DNA of 64,000 bases from Streptococcus xiaochunlingii (lineage in GTDB: Bacteria; Bacillota; Bacilli; Lactobacillales; Streptococcaceae), in NCBI RefSeq assembly GCF_006385805.1, contig NZ_VFSG01000004.1, positions 1-64,000 of the forward strand, in the 5' to 3' direction. Made by a program: the position numbers and the translations under genes. How positions within the stretch are numbered: the first letter of the stretch is position 1; the number at the start of each line of letters is the position of its first letter. This document shows, one piece after another, positions 1-8,287 of the stretch. The notes below the pieces were generated by a model. The model was not told the DNA's origin, searched no databases, and was given only the letters and a program-made list of their open reading frames with translations.

Positions 1-64
<64 letters not shown>

Positions 65-245
65 ATAATTGTTTGTCTTAAACTCATTCTGTCACTGACA
101 GATTTATTGTTTTTTTCATTGTTCAGTTACTATAACTTCCGTTATAGCGCCCTGCACATTGGTTCGTCTTGTTCAGTTTTCAAAGGTCTTTGTCGCTCTC
201 GCGCGACAACTATATTAGTATATCACGACCATGAAATCTTGTCAA
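65..245 (-). promoter_or_regulatory. 16S rRNA operon promoter and leader
   Basis: On the minus strand TTGACA (240-245) is followed by exactly 17 bases and TATACT (217-222), a near-consensus sigma-A promoter as expected for an rRNA operon. The roughly 150-base leader contains two small inverted repeats: TGTCGC/GCGACA around 190-208 and CTATAAC/GTTATAG at 130-147. Such elements are usual for rRNA leader antitermination or precursor processing, but their role here is inferred. Confidence 0.85.
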
Positions 246-314
246 TATCTTTTTTCTATTTTTTTGAATTTTTTGTTGTTTTTTTGATTTTAGAAACTTT
301 ATCTTCTTATAATA

Positions 315-351
315 TAGGAAAGCTCCTGTATGTTGTACAGGAGCTTTCCTA
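315..351 (-). terminator. Strong inverted repeat after hpf, probable terminator
   Basis: A perfect 16-bp stem (315-330 with 336-351) has a 5-base loop and lies 11 bases beyond the hpf stop codon. On the minus strand the stem is followed by an AT-rich TATATTATAAG rather than a clean T run, so termination is likely but less certain than for the other hairpins in the window. It separates hpf from the rRNA promoter. Confidence 0.65.
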
Positions 352-361
352 TTGTATTAGC

Positions 362-907
362 TTATTTTTCTTTGACTTCAAGAAGTCCTACATCTCCATC
401 TTCGCGACGGTAGATGACGTTTGTTGTGTTATCTTCCACATCTTTGTAGATGAAGAAGTCATGTCCCAATAGTTCCATTTGCAGGATGGCTTCATCTAGT
501 TCCATTGGTTCAATGTCAATCGTTTTTGTTCGGACAACTTTTTCAAGAGCAACACTTTCCTCAACCAGAGCGTCTGTAAAGATTTTGCTGGTTGCAGATT
601 TGCTACGATTTTTCTTTTCAATTTTTGTTTTATTCTTTCGAATTTGACGTTCAATCTTATCAACTACCAAGTCGATTGATCCATACATATCTTGAGAAAC
701 ATCTTCTGCACGAAGTGTAATGGAACCAAGTGGAATCGTGACCTCAACTTTTGCAGTTTTTTCACGATAAACTTTTAGGTTTACGCGGGCATCCAATTCT
801 TGCTCTGCTTGAAAATATTTTTCAATTTTTTCGAGTTTAGAAACGACATAGTCGTGAATGGCTTCTGTTACTTCTAGGTTTTCACCACGGATACTATATT
901 TAATCAT
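362..907 (-). CDS. hpf: Ribosome hibernation promoting factor, long form
   Basis: This 181-residue protein fits the long HPF family of Firmicutes. An N-terminal S30AE domain (about residues 1-100) binds the 30S decoding region. A charged linker leads to a C-terminal dimerisation domain (about 120-181, with the ELLGHDFFIY and NVIYRREDGDVGLLE segments). Long HPF dimerises 70S ribosomes into inactive 100S particles in stationary phase. It lies downstream of comFC-comFA, an arrangement I recognise from other streptococci, but has its own promoter. ATG 907 is preceded by GAAGG at a normal distance. Confidence 0.95.
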   Translation of the reverse strand: MIKYSIRGENLEVTEAIHDYVVSKLEKIEKYFQAEQELDARVNLKVYREKTAKVEVTIPLGSITLRAEDVSQDMYGSIDLVVDKIERQIRKNKTKIEKKNRSKSATSKIFTDALVEESVALEKVVRTKTIDIEPMELDEAILQMELLGHDFFIYKDVEDNTTNVIYRREDGDVGLLEVKEK

Positions 908-948
908 ATAAGTACCTTCTTTCTAAACGTTTTTCTTTTTATATCTAT

Positions 949-977
949 ATTATAACGCTTTCATTTTATTTTTGCAA
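949..977 (-). promoter_or_regulatory. hpf promoter with overlapping cre-like site
   Basis: On the minus strand TTGCAA (972-977), a 17-base spacer and TATAAT (949-954) form a good sigma-A promoter. The sequence TGAAAGCGTTATAA (950-963) overlaps the -10 box and matches the CcpA catabolite-response consensus TGWAARCGYTWNCW except for the C near its end. CcpA binding there would block RNA polymerase. The promoter is clear; the regulation is inferred. Confidence 0.7.
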
Positions 978-994
978 ATATATTTTTGATTATT

Positions 995-1666
995 CTATCT
1001 TGCCAATGAAAAAGATCTTATTTCTTTCACCCCGTTTACATGTAACATCTCTTTAGCTCTTTCGATTGTTGCTCCTGTTGTGTAGATATCATCCATTATC
1101 ATTATTTTCTCCGGCCAGCTTTTGTTTTCAAGCTCTTTTCGTTCAAAGGCTTGTTCTGCTTTTAATCTTTCTTTTTTATTTTTCTGTGATTGGGCTTTTG
1201 TATCCTTTTTTATTAATAGGTCTTGATAAGGGATTCCTGCAGATTCTAATATAGCTGTTACCTGATTAAATCCTCTCTTCTCATTTCTCTTATCGCTTAA
1301 AGGTATTGGAACAATGGTATACCCTTCATACTTTTTTAGCTCTGCCTTCATTTCTTCAGCAAATAGACAAGCTAACAATTGGTCACCTTGAAATTTGTAC
1401 CTTTGAAAATATTCCTTCATCTCTTCATTATAATAGTAGAGTGCTCTATGGTTCACCTTCTTTCCTTTTCGTTTCCACTCTTGGCAATCTTCACAAAAAG
1501 TCTCCGTGCTTTTTTTACAACAAGTCTTGCAGCCAGCTTCACTAATTGGGTCAAACTTGTTTTTACAGTTGTCACACATCGTTGGATTATCCTTTTTCAT
1601 TAGGATGAGGCTCCTTAAGGATTCTTGATTGAAAATCTTTTCATCACATAGTAAACAATTACTCAA
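995..1666 (-). CDS. comFC: ComFC competence phosphoribosyltransferase-like protein
   Basis: This 223-residue protein belongs to the ComFC/GntX family needed for natural transformation. The N-terminus has cysteine pairs of a zinc ribbon (C4/C7, C31/C34, then further cysteines near 46-60). The C-terminal part carries the PRPP-loop motif IMIMDDIYTTGAT (about 188-200). The first codon is TTG at 1664-1666, with GGAGG seven bases upstream and a short overlap with the comFA stop, so translation is coupled to comFA. ComFC acts in the cytoplasm with the ComFA helicase during DNA uptake. No TTG-free alternative start fits the alignment better. Confidence 0.93.
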   Translation of the reverse strand: MSNCLLCDEKIFNQESLRSLILMKKDNPTMCDNCKNKFDPISEAGCKTCCKKSTETFCEDCQEWKRKGKKVNHRALYYYNEEMKEYFQRYKFQGDQLLACLFAEEMKAELKKYEGYTIVPIPLSDKRNEKRGFNQVTAILESAGIPYQDLLIKKDTKAQSQKNKKERLKAEQAFERKELENKSWPEKIMIMDDIYTTGATIERAKEMLHVNGVKEIRSFSLAR

Positions 1667-2961
1667 AAACCTGCCTCCCGATTCATTTCTTTTATTTCTT
1701 TAATAGCTTGCGTCATCTCTTTGCTACTACCTTCTGCCAAGTATAGTAATTCTCCTGTGGGTCTTTCCATACTTCTTCCCACACGACCAGCGATTTGAAC
1801 TAGAGCGCTCTTGGTAAACAATCGATGGTTGGCCTCAATTACAAACACATCTACTTTCGGGAAGGTGACCCCCCGTTCAAGAATGGTCGTTGACACAAGG
1901 ATGGTGATTTCTTGATTGCGAAATTTTTCTACCAGTTCCAACCTATTATCCGTTTTTGAGGTTACCAGTTCGATGATTTCATTCTTGAATGCCCTTCTTA
2001 ATAGGTTGAGGATTTTTTCTCCTAATTCGATTTCCGATACAAATAGGATCAGGGGGAAGGAGGTCTTCCGTTGTTCTTTTATTAGCTTGAGCAACTTCCT
2101 TGGCACTTGTTTCTTTTCTACTTTTTTTCGTAGATTTTTTAACCATACTTTCTTAGGTACCACAAGGGGATTACCGTGAAATCGTCTGGGTAGGCTAACG
2201 CGTTTTATCTCCTGTTTTTTGACTTTTTTATCCAATTCTTCTGTAGAGGTAGCAGTCAAATAGATGAGCTTCCCATTTTTGGTTACGGCATTTGAAACGG
2301 CATGATAGAGAACGGGGTTGTCAACAAAAGGAAAGGCATCGACTTCATCGATTATGAGGAGATCGAAAGCTTGGTAGAATTTTAGTAGTTGATGAGTAGT
2401 GGATATGACAAGAGGCGTTCGAAAATAAGGGTCTGAATCACCGTGCAACAAGGAGATAGGACAGGAAAAGTCCATCGTCATCCGTTTATACAATTCAATA
2501 CACACGTCAATCCTTGGTGTAGCAATGCATACACATCTCCCTTTTTTAATCGTTTCCGCCACCACTTGGTACATCATTTCCGTTTTACCTGCTCCTGTAA
2601 CTGCGTGTACCATCATCGGCTTTCTATCTGTTAAGGATTGAACCAACTCTTGAGAAACCCGACTTTGAAATGGCGTTAAGGTCCCCTGCCATCTTAAAGT
2701 TTTTTCTTGTGGAAAGGCTTGTTGGGGAAAGTAATAAAGTGATTGATCACCTCTAACTCTTCCCAATTGAATGCAGGCTCTACAATAGTAGCTTCCTATC
2801 TGTAGTTTCCATTTGCTTTTATCAATCTTAGTCCCACACCGATTACAAAACAAGCCCGTCTTTTCCTCTACCATAGCTGGCAGTTCTTGGGCTTGTCCAA
2901 GCAGTTCCACCTCTAGTTGTTCTTGGGTGAACAACCTTCCATAACAATCTTCAACTCTCAT
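1663..2961 (-). CDS. comFA: ComFA competence DNA translocation helicase
   Basis: ComFA is a DEAD-box-like ATPase thought to drive single-stranded DNA through the ComEC channel. The protein has 432 residues from the chosen start. A four-cysteine zinc site is visible (C39, C42, C60, C63), then Walker A AVTGAGKTE (about 120-128), a DEVD Walker B box, and helicase C-terminal motifs including STTILERG and QIAGRVGR. The frame extends upstream to 3027, but ATG 2961 (MRVEDCYGRLF) matches the usual ComFA N-terminus and lies just below the competence box, so the extension is not used. There is no Shine-Dalgarno; see the leaderless finding. Confidence 0.95.
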   Translation of the reverse strand: MRVEDCYGRLFTQEQLEVELLGQAQELPAMVEEKTGLFCNRCGTKIDKSKWKLQIGSYYCRACIQLGRVRGDQSLYYFPQQAFPQEKTLRWQGTLTPFQSRVSQELVQSLTDRKPMMVHAVTGAGKTEMMYQVVAETIKKGRCVCIATPRIDVCIELYKRMTMDFSCPISLLHGDSDPYFRTPLVISTTHQLLKFYQAFDLLIIDEVDAFPFVDNPVLYHAVSNAVTKNGKLIYLTATSTEELDKKVKKQEIKRVSLPRRFHGNPLVVPKKVWLKNLRKKVEKKQVPRKLLKLIKEQRKTSFPLILFVSEIELGEKILNLLRRAFKNEIIELVTSKTDNRLELVEKFRNQEITILVSTTILERGVTFPKVDVFVIEANHRLFTKSALVQIAGRVGRSMERPTGELLYLAEGSSKEMTQAIKEIKEMNREAGF

Positions 2962-2968
2962 ACTTATA

Positions 2969-2976
2969 TATTCGTA
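2969..2976 (-). promoter_or_regulatory. ComX (SigX) competence box for comFA-comFC
   Basis: The minus strand reads TTTTTACGAATA, an exact copy of the streptococcal combox TACGAATA with the usual preceding T run. It is the -10-like element read by the alternative sigma factor ComX, so comFA-comFC should be late competence genes. Its end lies only 7 bases from the comFA ATG. Confidence 0.92.
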
Positions 2977-3016
2977 AAAACTCGCAGTTTTGTGAGTTTT
3001 TTTGTAAAATAAGTGT

Positions 3017-3649
3017 ATGGAATACAAGACATTTAAAGAGGACGGCCTCGTCCAAGAAGAAATTAAAAAATCTCGCTTTCTTTGCCATGTTAAACGGGTC
3101 TATACTGAAGAGGAAGCTCGCGACTTTATAGCTGCTGTCAAGAAAGAACATTACAAGGCAACTCACAATTGCTCCGCATTTGTAATAGGCCAACAGTTTG
3201 AGATCAAACGGACCAGCGACGACGGAGAACCGAGTGGTACTGCCGGCGTTCCCATGCTAGGTGTGCTGGAAAATCATGAATTGACCAATGTCTGCTGCGT
3301 TGTCACTCGTTATTTTGGTGGGATCAAGCTAGGCGCAGGCGGTCTGATCCGTGCTTATGCCGGTAGCGTCGCTCAGGCTGTGAAAGAAATCGGTCTCGTT
3401 GAAATCAAGGAGCAAGTTGGGTTAGGGATTAGCTTGACTTATCCCCAATACCAAGAGTTTGCGAACTTTTTATCCGCTCACCAATTAACAGAATTCCAGA
3501 CAAACTTCACCGATGCTGTCTTTAGTCTGATCTATGTAGATAAAGAGCAAAAAGAAGATGTGATTGCGGACCTGATTGATTTTTACCACGGAAAAGTTGA
3601 GATTAGTGATCAGGGATTAAAGGAAGTGGAAGTTCCTATCCCGTTATAA
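3017..3649 (+). CDS. YigZ/IMPACT family protein
   Basis: This 210-residue protein of the YigZ/YvyE (UPF0029, IMPACT) family has the conserved N-terminal block with ATHNCSAFVIG, RTSDDGEPSGTAG and VVTRYFGGIKLGAGGLIRAY, and a C-terminal ferredoxin-like domain. The eukaryotic relative IMPACT regulates Gcn2; the bacterial function is not settled. It is transcribed divergently from comFA. ATG 3017 has no Shine-Dalgarno and a TAAAAT box ends six bases before it, which suggests a leaderless message. A terminator follows directly. Confidence 0.93.
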   Translation: MEYKTFKEDGLVQEEIKKSRFLCHVKRVYTEEEARDFIAAVKKEHYKATHNCSAFVIGQQFEIKRTSDDGEPSGTAGVPMLGVLENHELTNVCCVVTRYFGGIKLGAGGLIRAYAGSVAQAVKEIGLVEIKEQVGLGISLTYPQYQEFANFLSAHQLTEFQTNFTDAVFSLIYVDKEQKEDVIADLIDFYHGKVEISDQGLKEVEVPIPL

Positions 3650-3678
3650 AAAAAGGCTATCGCATCGATAGCTTTTTT
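3648..3678 (+). terminator. Terminator after yigZ
   Basis: A hairpin (GGCTATCG / CGATAGC, loop CAT) flanked by an A run and TTTTTT directly overlaps the yigZ stop. It is a typical intrinsic terminator on the plus strand. Confidence 0.9.
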
Positions 3679-3682
3679 ATAT

Positions 3683-3730
3683 TTTACAAACCTTCTTACT
3701 GGCGGTATACTGGATACACTAACAAAGGAG
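3683..3730 (+). promoter_or_regulatory. cysK promoter and ribosome binding site
   Basis: TTTACA (3683-3688), a 17-base spacer and TATACT (3706-3711) form a strong sigma-A promoter. AAAGGAG (3724-3730) lies ten bases before the cysK ATG. No operator is obvious in the short space available. Confidence 0.85.
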
Positions 3731-3740
3731 TGTATATCGT

Positions 3741-4670
3741 ATGCCAATCTATGAAAATATTACAGAATTAATCGGAAAAACACCTATTGTAAAATTGAAC
3801 CACTTGGTACCTGAAGGAGCTGCTGATGTCTATGTTAAACTAGAAGCCTTCAACCCTGGTTCATCTGTCAAAGACCGGATTGCTCTTAGCATGATTGAAA
3901 AAGCAGAACGAGATGGTCTTCTTCAACCAGGTTCTACTATCGTTGAAGCAACCAGTGGGAATACAGGAATTGGTTTGTCATGGGTCGGAGCTGCCAAAGG
4001 GTATAAAGTCGTTATCGTCATGCCTGAAACTATGAGTGTTGAACGCCGCAAAATCATTCAAGCTTATGGAGCTGAACTGGTCTTAACTCCAGGTAGTGAA
4101 GGAATGAAAGGCGCTATCGCTAAAGCAGAAGAAATCGCTGCAGAACGAAACGGTTTCCTTCCCCTCCAATTTAACAATAGCGCAAACCCAGAAGTACATG
4201 AAGCAACAACAGGACAAGAAATTTTAGAAGCTTTTGGACCAAATGGATTGGATGCTTACGTCAGTGGTGTTGGAACTGGTGGAACTATTTCAGGTGTTTC
4301 TCATGCCTTGAAAAAAGTCAACCCAGCTGTCCAAGTCTATGCAGTCGAAGCAGATGAATCCGCGATTCTTTCTGGTGAAAAACCTGGACCACACAAAATC
4401 CAAGGATTGTCAGCAGGTTTCATTCCAGAAACGCTGGATACCAATTCTTATGATGGCGTAATCCGCGTCACTTCTGAACAAGCTTTAGAATTAGGTCGCT
4501 ACATTGGTGGAAAAGAAGGATTCTTAGTCGGAATTTCATCTGCTGCCGCTATCTATGCAGCAATTGAAGTCGCTAAAGAGCTTGGAGCTGGTAAAAAAGT
4601 CTTGGCTTTGGCACCGGATAATGGGGAACGTTACCTTTCAACTACTCTTTACGATTTTGAACAAGAATAA
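3741..4670 (+). CDS. cysK: Cysteine synthase A (O-acetylserine sulfhydrylase)
   Basis: This PLP enzyme makes L-cysteine from O-acetylserine and sulfide in the cytoplasm. Its 309 residues are the usual length. The PLP lysine is K44 in NPGSSVKDR, the substrate loop is TSGNTG (71-76), and the phosphate-binding glycine loop is [10 protein letters not shown] (176-185). It is a single-gene unit with its own promoter and terminator. A CysK/CysM distinction rests on overall similarity, and CysK is favoured. Confidence 0.95.
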   Translation: MPIYENITELIGKTPIVKLNHLVPEGAADVYVKLEAFNPGSSVKDRIALSMIEKAERDGLLQPGSTIVEATSGNTGIGLSWVGAAKGYKVVIVMPETMSVERRKIIQAYGAELVLTPGSEGMKGAIAKAEEIAAERNGFLPLQFNNSANPEVHEATTGQEILEAFGPNGLDAYVSGVGTGGTISGVSHALKKVNPAVQVYAVEADESAILSGEKPGPHKIQGLSAGFIPETLDTNSYDGVIRVTSEQALELGRYIGGKEGFLVGISSAAAIYAAIEVAKELGAGKKVLALAPDNGERYLSTTLYDFEQE

Positions 4671-4673
4671 GAA

Positions 4674-4770
4674 AGAGAGTGGGACAGAAATCGGTAATTC
4701 GTTAGAATTCGATTTCGTCGTCCCACCTCCGCACAGTTGAGTAGGGCTCTACTACTGCGTCTTGCTCGAC
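4674..4770 (+). repeat. Folded intergenic element downstream of cysK
   Basis: The 170-base cysK-cvfD gap starts with a hairpin-rich segment. GTGGGAC at 4679-4685 pairs with GTCCCAC at about 4720-4726 around AATTCG-type inner repeats, and a second small hairpin GTAGGGCTCTAC follows at 4741-4752. The stretch 4750-4767 shares 16 of 18 bases with 44505-44522 upstream of glyQ, which suggests a dispersed streptococcal repeat module. The function is unknown. Confidence 0.5.
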
Positions 4771-4783
4771 AATCCAAAGACAA

Positions 4784-4822
4784 TTGAGAGGCTGGGACTT
4801 TTGTCCCAGCCTCTTTTTCTTC
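4784..4822 (+). terminator. Terminator after cysK
   Basis: AGAGGCTGGGAC and GTCCCAGCCTCT form a perfect 12-bp stem with a TTTT loop, followed by a TTTTTCTT run on the plus strand. The run of T is only on the plus strand, so it mainly serves cysK. Confidence 0.92.
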
Positions 4823-4841
4823 TATCTGCAGAAACAAATTC

Positions 4842-5210
4842 TTATTTTCCCTGACCGGTATCACTCAAAAATTCTTTACTTTCTTTAATCCAAATAGGTA
4901 ATTGCTTGGCTAATGGAGTAAAACCGATCTTATGGCGATCATTTGAAAAACGATGATGGCGAAAATGCTTTCTGTTCCCAGCTTCTAAGGCTCGAAGGGA
5001 CAAGCTAGCCTTCCCAGAGTATTCATCTATATCAATAACCTGAGTACAAACTTGATCCCCAATTTTTAAGATATCATGAATGTTGTCGATATATCCACTG
5101 CGGATTTCAGAAATATGGATCAAACCGGTTCCCCCTGTCTCTAATTCAACAAAGGCTCCATAAGGTTGCAAGCCTGTCACAACACCCTTGAGTTTATCTC
5201 CGATTCTCAT
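4842..5210 (-). CDS. cvfD: S1-domain RNA-binding regulator, CvfD/YugI-like
   Basis: This 122-residue protein has a single S1 RNA-binding domain at residues 1-75 ([38 protein letters not shown]) and a basic C-terminal tail. It matches the general stress protein 13/CvfD family, post-transcriptional regulators described in streptococci and Bacillus. It overlaps the stop of the upstream HAD-cyclophilin gene by four bases, so the two are co-translated. The gene name is by family resemblance. Confidence 0.85.
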   Translation of the reverse strand: MRIGDKLKGVVTGLQPYGAFVELETGGTGLIHISEIRSGYIDNIHDILKIGDQVCTQVIDIDEYSGKASLSLRALEAGNRKHFRHHRFSNDRHKIGFTPLAKQLPIWIKESKEFLSDTGQGK

Positions 5211-6613
5211 GCCTCTCCCTCAATGTCAATCGATTCCATGACCACATCTTCTTTGGGTTTGTCCATGGCACCTGTCTCAACTGCCGCAATTGTATCCAAT
5301 ACTTGATAAGAAGCTTCATCCATCAACTGACCGAAAACTGTGTGACGACGGTCCAAATGAGGAGTCCCTCCTTCTTCTGCATAAATCTCTGCAATAGCTT
5401 CAGGCCAACCACCACGGGCAATTTCCTTTTTAGAATAAGGAAGGTGTTGGTTTTGAACAATGAAGAATTGACTGCCGTTGGTATTTGGACCGGCATTGGC
5501 CATGGATAGCGCACCACGGATATTGTACAACTCTTCTGAGAATTCATCTTCAAAAGACTCTCCATAGATAGATTCTCCACCCATACCTGTTCCAGTCGGG
5601 TCCCCACCTTGGATCATAAAGTCTTTAATAATGCGGTGGAAAATCACTCCGTTGTAATAGCCATCTTTTGCAAGTGCAATAAAGTTTGCTACTGTTTTCG
5701 GTGCTTGATCAGGGAAGAGACGAATCTTCATATCTCCATAGTTGGTATGAATCGTCGCAATTGGTCCTGTCTCTTGATCCATTTTTGTTTGTGGTAAGTG
5801 CAATTCTTTTTCAACCATTTTTAACTCCTCTAAGGCATGTAAGATGCCATCTTCTTCTAAATTTTTTGTGACATAATCTGCTTTAGCTTTTAATGCATCC
5901 TGGGCGTTTCCCATGGCAATCGCTAAACCAGCATAGTCAAATAGTTCTAAGTCGTTCAATCCATCCCCAAATGTTAAGACATTTTCTGGTTTGAATCCCA
6001 ATTTTTCGACTACTTTTGAGACACCATGAGCTTTTGATTGCTGATTCAAGACAACATCTGATGAGATTGGGTGCCAGCGAACCAAACGCAATTTTTGCTC
6101 CAAATTCTCAGGTAGGGCATCAACTGTTTTACCAGTCTCGAAAGTCCACATCTGATAAATGGGATGTTTGGCAGCAAAATCAGGATCTAATGGTAGCTTT
6201 GGATAAATGGGGTCAATAGCCCGACTTATCTCTTCTGTCCGAGTCGAAAGAGCTGCTTGATGACTTCCAACCAAACCATAATGAATCCCTACCTGCTTAG
6301 CCCAAGCAATAAAGTCTTGAACAAGTGGATTTGGTACCCTTTCTTCATAAATGACATGCTCCTTACGATCAATCACATAGGAACCATTCAGAGTGACGTA
6401 AAAGTCAGGTTGGAGAGCCTTGATTTCTTCTGGCACTCCAAAAATCCCTCTTCCACTAGCAATAGCTGTGTAAATTCCTTTTTCTCGTAATTGAGAGAAT
6501 ACTCTGGTGACCGAAGCCGGAACATAGCCGGTCTCAACGTTTCGTAAGGTATCGTCAATATCAAAAAATACTATTTTAATCTTTTTTGCTTTGTAGCGTG
6601 TTTTTGCATCCAT
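5207..6613 (-). CDS. HAD (Cof-type) hydrolase fused to cyclophilin peptidyl-prolyl isomerase
   Basis: Two enzymes are joined in one 468-residue chain. Residues 1 to about 265 are a Cof-type HAD-IIB phosphatase, with nucleophile motif FFDIDDTLR near the N-terminus and the late acidic motif [11 protein letters not shown]. Residues about 280-468 are a cyclophilin, with [22 protein letters not shown] and SQFFIV. The fusion is known in streptococci and is not an assembly artefact. The frame opens at 6625, but ATG 6613 is favoured because GGAG lies six bases upstream of it. No signal peptide is seen, so both domains are cytoplasmic. Confidence 0.93.
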   Translation of the reverse strand: MDAKTRYKAKKIKIVFFDIDDTLRNVETGYVPASVTRVFSQLREKGIYTAIASGRGIFGVPEEIKALQPDFYVTLNGSYVIDRKEHVIYEERVPNPLVQDFIAWAKQVGIHYGLVGSHQAALSTRTEEISRAIDPIYPKLPLDPDFAAKHPIYQMWTFETGKTVDALPENLEQKLRLVRWHPISSDVVLNQQSKAHGVSKVVEKLGFKPENVLTFGDGLNDLELFDYAGLAIAMGNAQDALKAKADYVTKNLEEDGILHALEELKMVEKELHLPQTKMDQETGPIATIHTNYGDMKIRLFPDQAPKTVANFIALAKDGYYNGVIFHRIIKDFMIQGGDPTGTGMGGESIYGESFEDEFSEELYNIRGALSMANAGPNTNGSQFFIVQNQHLPYSKKEIARGGWPEAIAEIYAEEGGTPHLDRRHTVFGQLMDEASYQVLDTIAAVETGAMDKPKEDVVMESIDIEGEA

Positions 6614-6637
6614 GTAGGTCTCCATTCAGTATGCTGT

Positions 6638-6650
6638 CTATTATAGCATG
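6638..6650 (-). promoter_or_regulatory. Extended -10 promoter for the HAD-cyclophilin gene
   Basis: The minus strand reads ATGCTATAAT, with TATAAT at 6640-6645 preceded by the TGn extension. No good -35 box is present at the right distance. It lies in the 44-base gap after the liaR stop, so the HAD-cyclophilin/cvfD pair can be transcribed on its own. Confidence 0.65.
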
Positions 6651-6657
6651 TTTTTGA

Positions 6658-7293
6658 CTAAAAATCTTCCTGAGAAACCAAGTGATGCTGGAAGGCATAG
6701 ACCACTGCCTGAGTACGGTCGCTCACTTCTAATTTTGACAAAATATTCGACACATGGGTCTTGACTGTTTTTAATGAAATGAATAACTCATCAGCAATTC
6801 GTTGGTTTTCATATCCTTTGGTTAGCAAAGCTAAGATATCTCGTTCACGCGCTGTCAAGTCATCATGGAGTTCCACGTGATTTTTTCGATATTCTACTTT
6901 TTGGCTGACCTCTGTCTCAATTGCTAACTCTCCCTGCTCCACCTTGCGAATGGCCCGTAAAATTTCCTCTGCACTAGAGGTTTTGAGCATATAGCCCTTG
7001 GCTCCCGCATCCAAGACAGGATAGATTTTTTCATTGTCCAAATAGGATGTCAAGATCAATATTTTTGCATCTGGCCACTCCTTTAGGATCGCGAGTGTCG
7101 CTTCAATCCCGGTCATATGGGGCATGACAATATCCATAATGATGACATCTGGTCGCTCTTGTAAGGCTAACTCTACACCTGCTTGACCATCACTGGCTTC
7201 TAGGACTTGATCAATCCCATCTTGCATACTTAAATAGCTTTTCAAGCCTAATCGGACCATTTCATGATCATCTACTAGTAATAATTTCATCAT
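6658..7293 (-). CDS. liaR: LiaR/VraR-type response regulator
   Basis: This 211-residue NarL/LuxR-class regulator has a receiver domain with acidic residues D8/D9, the phosphoacceptor D54 in IIMDIVMPHMTG, and K104 in the later switch region. The C-terminal helix-turn-helix includes LTKGYENQRIADELFISLKTVKTHVSNIL. Its start overlaps the liaS stop. In Firmicutes LiaR is activated by LiaS and turns on genes that answer cell-envelope damage. Confidence 0.93.
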   Translation of the reverse strand: MMKLLLVDDHEMVRLGLKSYLSMQDGIDQVLEASDGQAGVELALQERPDVIIMDIVMPHMTGIEATLAILKEWPDAKILILTSYLDNEKIYPVLDAGAKGYMLKTSSAEEILRAIRKVEQGELAIETEVSQKVEYRKNHVELHDDLTARERDILALLTKGYENQRIADELFISLKTVKTHVSNILSKLEVSDRTQAVVYAFQHHLVSQEDF

Positions 7294-8287
7294 CTTCTCC
7301 TTCTACTAACGGCACTTTAATATCAATAGCCACTCCCTTTTTGGGACTGGTCAAAATCTTAATCCTTCCTGCCATGTCATCTACTCGATCCTGAATATTC
7401 TTCATACCGTAACTTAGTTCACCCAAAGATTCTGGATCAAACCCCACTCCATCATCTGCTAATTTCAGATGGAGAGATTGTTCTGTTTGCAAAAGATAAA
7501 CATCCAATCGCTTCGCATGGGCATGTTTTAGTGTATTGCTCACTACTTCTTGTACAATTCGAAAAATATGCTCTTCAATAGTTTTTGGTAACTTTTGAAC
7601 ATCGTGTTCAAAATAAACTTCTAAATTACTCTTCTCTTGTAGTTCTCTAAAAATCACCTGAAGACCTTCTACCAAGTTTCGACCTTCTAATTCTGTCGGC
7701 CGCAAGTGTAATAAGAGAATCCGCAAATCATTTTGAGCGGTGTTTAGAATTTCTGTGACCCCCTTCAACTGTTGCCCTACTTTAGGGAGTTGAAGAACTT
7801 GATCCTGACTGGCTGCACCGGACAAAATCATATTAGCTGCAAATAATTCTTGGCTCACTGTATCATGGAGATCTCGGGCAATTCGCCTGCGTTCTCTCTC
7901 CACAATCTCTTCTTCATTTTGCATAACCCGATTTTCTGTTCGTTGCAAATTTTCTGTCAGGCGTTTGAGCTTGCGATCCAAGCGTTGAAACTCTTCATTA
8001 ATCTCTTTGTTTTCTCCGAGTTTTAGCTTCTTGCCTTCGAGCAAGTTTCTCAGGTTTTTTTGGACAGTGTTCATGATTGTAAATTGAATCAATTTAATCA
8101 ATAGAATCATCAAAATAGTCAGAGCAACCGTCAAACCAAAGCCGATAAACAGAAAAGCACGCAGTTTGGATAAATCTTCCAATAGATAAGTCCACTGAAA
8201 GTCGAAAAGACCAAAAATAGAATGGATAATAACAGCTAGAATTAAGACCGTATAAAGGAAGATTAAAAGATAGTCTGTTCGTTTCAT
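7268..8287 (-). CDS. liaS: LiaS/VraS-type sensor histidine kinase
   Basis: This 339-residue intramembrane-sensing kinase has two N-terminal membrane helices (about 8-28 and 43-68) with a very short external loop. A HAMP-like coiled linker and the HisKA_3 phosphoacceptor box RRIARDLHDTVSQELF follow, and the ATPase domain ends in DDGVGFDPE and YGMKNIQDRV. It overlaps liaF by four bases and liaR by 26 bases, so the three proteins are made together. It probably senses lipid II cycle or membrane damage with LiaF as its inhibitor. Confidence 0.94.
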   Translation of the reverse strand: MKRTDYLLIFLYTVLILAVIIHSIFGLFDFQWTYLLEDLSKLRAFLFIGFGLTVALTILMILLIKLIQFTIMNTVQKNLRNLLEGKKLKLGENKEINEEFQRLDRKLKRLTENLQRTENRVMQNEEEIVERERRRIARDLHDTVSQELFAANMILSGAASQDQVLQLPKVGQQLKGVTEILNTAQNDLRILLLHLRPTELEGRNLVEGLQVIFRELQEKSNLEVYFEHDVQKLPKTIEEHIFRIVQEVVSNTLKHAHAKRLDVYLLQTEQSLHLKLADDGVGFDPESLGELSYGMKNIQDRVDDMAGRIKILTSPKKGVAIDIKVPLVEGEDDEIITSR

